Shown here piece after piece: positions 61,765-64,000 of a DNA stretch of 64,000 nucleotides. The notes under the pieces were generated by a model. That model was not told the origin of the DNA. It ran no database searches and saw only the letters and a list, made by a program, of their open reading frames with translations. Source of the DNA: Gordionus sp. m RMFG-2023 (taxonomy: Eukaryota; Nematomorpha; Gordioida; Chordodea; Parachordodidae); the NCBI RefSeq assembly GCF_954871325.1, contig NC_088775.1:80701561-80765560 (forward strand), given 5' to 3'. Within the stretch, counting starts at the first letter, position 1. Every line of letters starts with the position of its first letter. The translations under genes and the position numbers were made by a program.

Positions 61765-62075
61765 TGATACCAGAGTAGATCTTCTTTGAAGATTTTTGAG
61801 CGAGATCTAGCTCAAAAATTTGAGCAAGATCTTTGAAGATCGTAAAATTTGAAGATCTTTTATTTTTAAAAAATTTTTCTTTTATGTTTTATACCTCTCC
61901 TCCTGCCTTGATGAAAATTGAAAAACATCTGGGCTTTTAATAAAGGGGTAAAAAAATAAATATCATGAAGATCTATGAATATCGTTATACAAAATTTTTA
62001 AAAAATAAAAGATCTTCAAATTTTACGATCGATTTTTGAAGATCTTTTTATTTTGAGCAAATGTACAACTCTGCA
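61765..62075. mobile_element. Foldback element with GAAGATC/TTGAGC repeats
   Basis: Left CAGAGTAGATCTTCTTTGAAG and right (reverse-complemented) CAGAGTTGTACATTTGCTC. Inside, AAAATTTGAAGATCTTTTA and its complement face each other. The GAAGATTTTTGAGC words also occur at both ends of the 6-kb hAT at 27643, suggesting a relative. No clear target duplication. Confidence 0.55.
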
Positions 62076-62391
62076 TCTATTTATACAAGTTTAATAAATT
62101 CATGTGCAGGGAAAATTTGGTGAGGGGGGGGGGGGCTTAGTTCTCCTCACAATACAACCTTTGTATATCATATTTTTATTTTTTCTTTGTTTAGAGGCCA
62201 TTTCCAGGTTTATCTAAGTAGGCTGTTATATGAGGTAATTTATTTATTAATTTGTTCATAAAAAAACTTTTATAAGAGTATTTTAATTTATTAAATAAAC
62301 TATAATATTAAAGTGGTATAAATTATTTTAATTTTGATTATAATTATGATAGTCATGACAATTTAATCAACCATGGGCAATCTATCCCTAC

Positions 62392-64000
62392 TAGAGATCT
62401 GCAAAAGTAGGCCCGGCCCGGTTCGGGCCTACTTTAAAAAAAAAATTAGGGTTCGGGTTGGGTCGGGCCTAATATTTTTTAAAAAAATTCGGGCCGGGTC
62501 GGGCTGAGCCTTAAAAAAATTTTTAATATTGGCACTAATATTTTTTGTAAAATAAAAATATTTAATTTTATTTGAAGAAGCTAGACGCCATATGATAGCA
62601 TGTATCTTTTATTCTTGGTATAAATATATAATTAAACTTTTTTTTTAAGAAACAAGGGCAACATTTTTTATTTGTAAAATATAAATATTTAATTTTATTT
62701 ATTTAGAAAGTAGACGCCATATGTCATATATATTTTATTATGGGTAAAATAATTTAAATGTTTTTTTATAAAACTTAAATTTTAAATATAATTTAAAAAT
62801 GAATTTAATTTTTTTAAAAAAACAAATACAAAATGGAACATATATTTGTATGCCCCATTTAGGTAAAAGCAATATATGGGAAAATTTTGAAGACATATTT
62901 GATGATAAAAACAAAAAACTTGATTACGTCCAATGTAAAAAATGTAATAGTATATTACAATATAAAAGCACATCTGGAAATTCTCATTTAAGACGTCACA
63001 AGTGCGTTAAGAATGACGATTCCTCTATTCCTAAAATAACTAGGTATATTCAAAAGAAAATAGATCTAAATTCTTCCTTAACTATTAAAAAGAAACTATG
63101 TGATACCTTGATCTATTATTGCGCCAAGGACATGCGTGCCTTTGATTCGATAACTGGAGATGGCTTTATAAAAATGGCTCAAAATTTTATTCAAATTGGC
63201 TCCATTTACGGTAATATTGACTGTAGCGAAATTATTCCCCATCCAACTACTTTATCGAGAAATGCTATAGTTATGACGGATCAAATTAGAACAAATTTGG
63301 TTAATAAAATAAATGTTCAATTATTTGATAAAAAATGCTCTGCTACAACAGACATGTGGACAGATTCTTTTAAAAAAGTTTTCCTATTTAACTGTTTCAA
63401 TTCATTATATCGAAGGTGAAACCTTATATAAACATATTTTATTTACGAATAAGTTTAAAGAAGAGAAAAAAAACCGCCGCGAACATACATAAGGAAATGC
63501 TACAAAATTTTGCTGCAATTGGAATAATTCCCAATCAAATGAAAAATATAATATTTATATCTGATCAAGGAGCTAATATAATTAAAGCCCTAGAAAAATA
63601 CACCAGATTAAATTGCAGCGCACATCTATTAAATACTGTTCTTCGAAATACCTTTAAGGAACAATCTTTGAAAATTATCGCTCCTAATATATATCAAACC
63701 CTTATTTCTGCTAAAAAATTAACCATGTATTTTAAACAAACCGGCATGAATCAATATTTAGACAAAACATTACAACAAGATATCGAAACTAGATGGAATT
63801 TAAAATTAAATATGTTGAAATCTATTTATAACCAATATGATGACATCGTCAATTTTTTATCATCCAAGGGAGATATTAATAAAATGGAAAACTTGGAGAA
63901 ATCTATTTTGAAAAATTTGATTGATATTTTATATCCTTTTGATAAAGCTACTAAAGAACTAGAAGGAGATATTAATCCTACTTTACATAAAGTACTGCTA
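62392..64000 (+). mobile_element. hAT transposon, autonomous type, 5' part (runs off the window)
   Basis: The 5' end is TAGAGATCTGCAAAAGTAGG, the same terminus as the MITEs at 12724, 20509 and 46025, followed by repeated GGCCCGGCCCG and GGTTCGGGCC words. At 62550-62720 a segment with GACGCCATATG is duplicated and matches the MITE interior. The transposase starts at 62799. The 3' end lies outside the window. Confidence 0.88.
62799..64000 (+). CDS. hAT transposase with BED zinc finger, partial at window end
   Basis: From the ATG at 62799: a BED-type finger (CKKC then HLRRHKC, about residues 47-69), then DSITGDGFIKMAQNFIQIGS, PHPTTLSRN, and SATTDMWTDSFKKV, the first catalytic Asp region. Further on, FISDQGANIIKALEKY (second Asp), CSAHLLNTVLRNTF (the conserved C..H pair) and ETRWNLKLNML, running open to the window edge. 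Two frame changes break it, one near 63390 beside a run of A then T, one near 63470 at an eight-A run; no stop interrupts otherwise. Both lie at or beside homopolymers, so they could be sequence errors. It cuts and pastes its own DNA and probably the MITEs with the same ends. Confidence 0.9.

Noticed and set aside
1-64000. tRNA, rRNA or organelle genes
   Set aside because: No cloverleaf with intact A and B boxes and no rRNA-like block was noticed by eye; a covariance search would be needed to exclude diverged ones.

Overview
This is eukaryotic nuclear DNA, about three quarters A+T, most likely from an invertebrate animal. Three host genes can be assembled exon by exon, all on the minus strand: ALG2 (N-glycan assembly), ANKLE2 (nuclear-envelope reassembly after mitosis) and UXS1 (UDP-xylose synthesis). 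In each, splice phases agree across every junction and the summed exons give an open frame ending in a stop. Introns fall into two classes: very short (38-48 bp) and long (up to about 9.5 kb). The species cannot be named from this sequence.

Layout: 1-2323, no gene seen. 2324-10784, ALG2 (6 exons). 10785-13359, intergenic with a hAT-type MITE. 13360-37294, ANKLE2 (12 exons found, nearly 24 kb); its two giant introns hold most of the mobile DNA: a Gag-like fossil, a MULE array folded into a palindrome, a Merlin element, a 6.0-kb hAT element built around two mirrored 119-bp satellite arrays, and a hAT fragment. 37738-39333, a pogo/Tigger-type transposon just upstream of ANKLE2. 39990-45410, degenerate repeats, a small LTR element with intact 5-bp target duplication, two coding-like exons of an unidentified plus-strand gene split by that LTR element, and a Helitron fragment. 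48372-56543, UXS1 (9 exons found). 56544-64000, Tc1 and hAT debris, then a young-looking hAT transposon running off the window.

The strongest overall signal is domination by hAT elements. Four separate elements or families have 8-bp target duplications readable by eye. The hAT at 62392 carries the same GATCTGCA-type terminus and GGCCCG-rich subterminal DNA as several MITEs elsewhere in the window, so it is a good candidate for their source. The host genes have no shared pathway; ALG2 and UXS1 both serve the secretory system, but their proximity need not mean anything.
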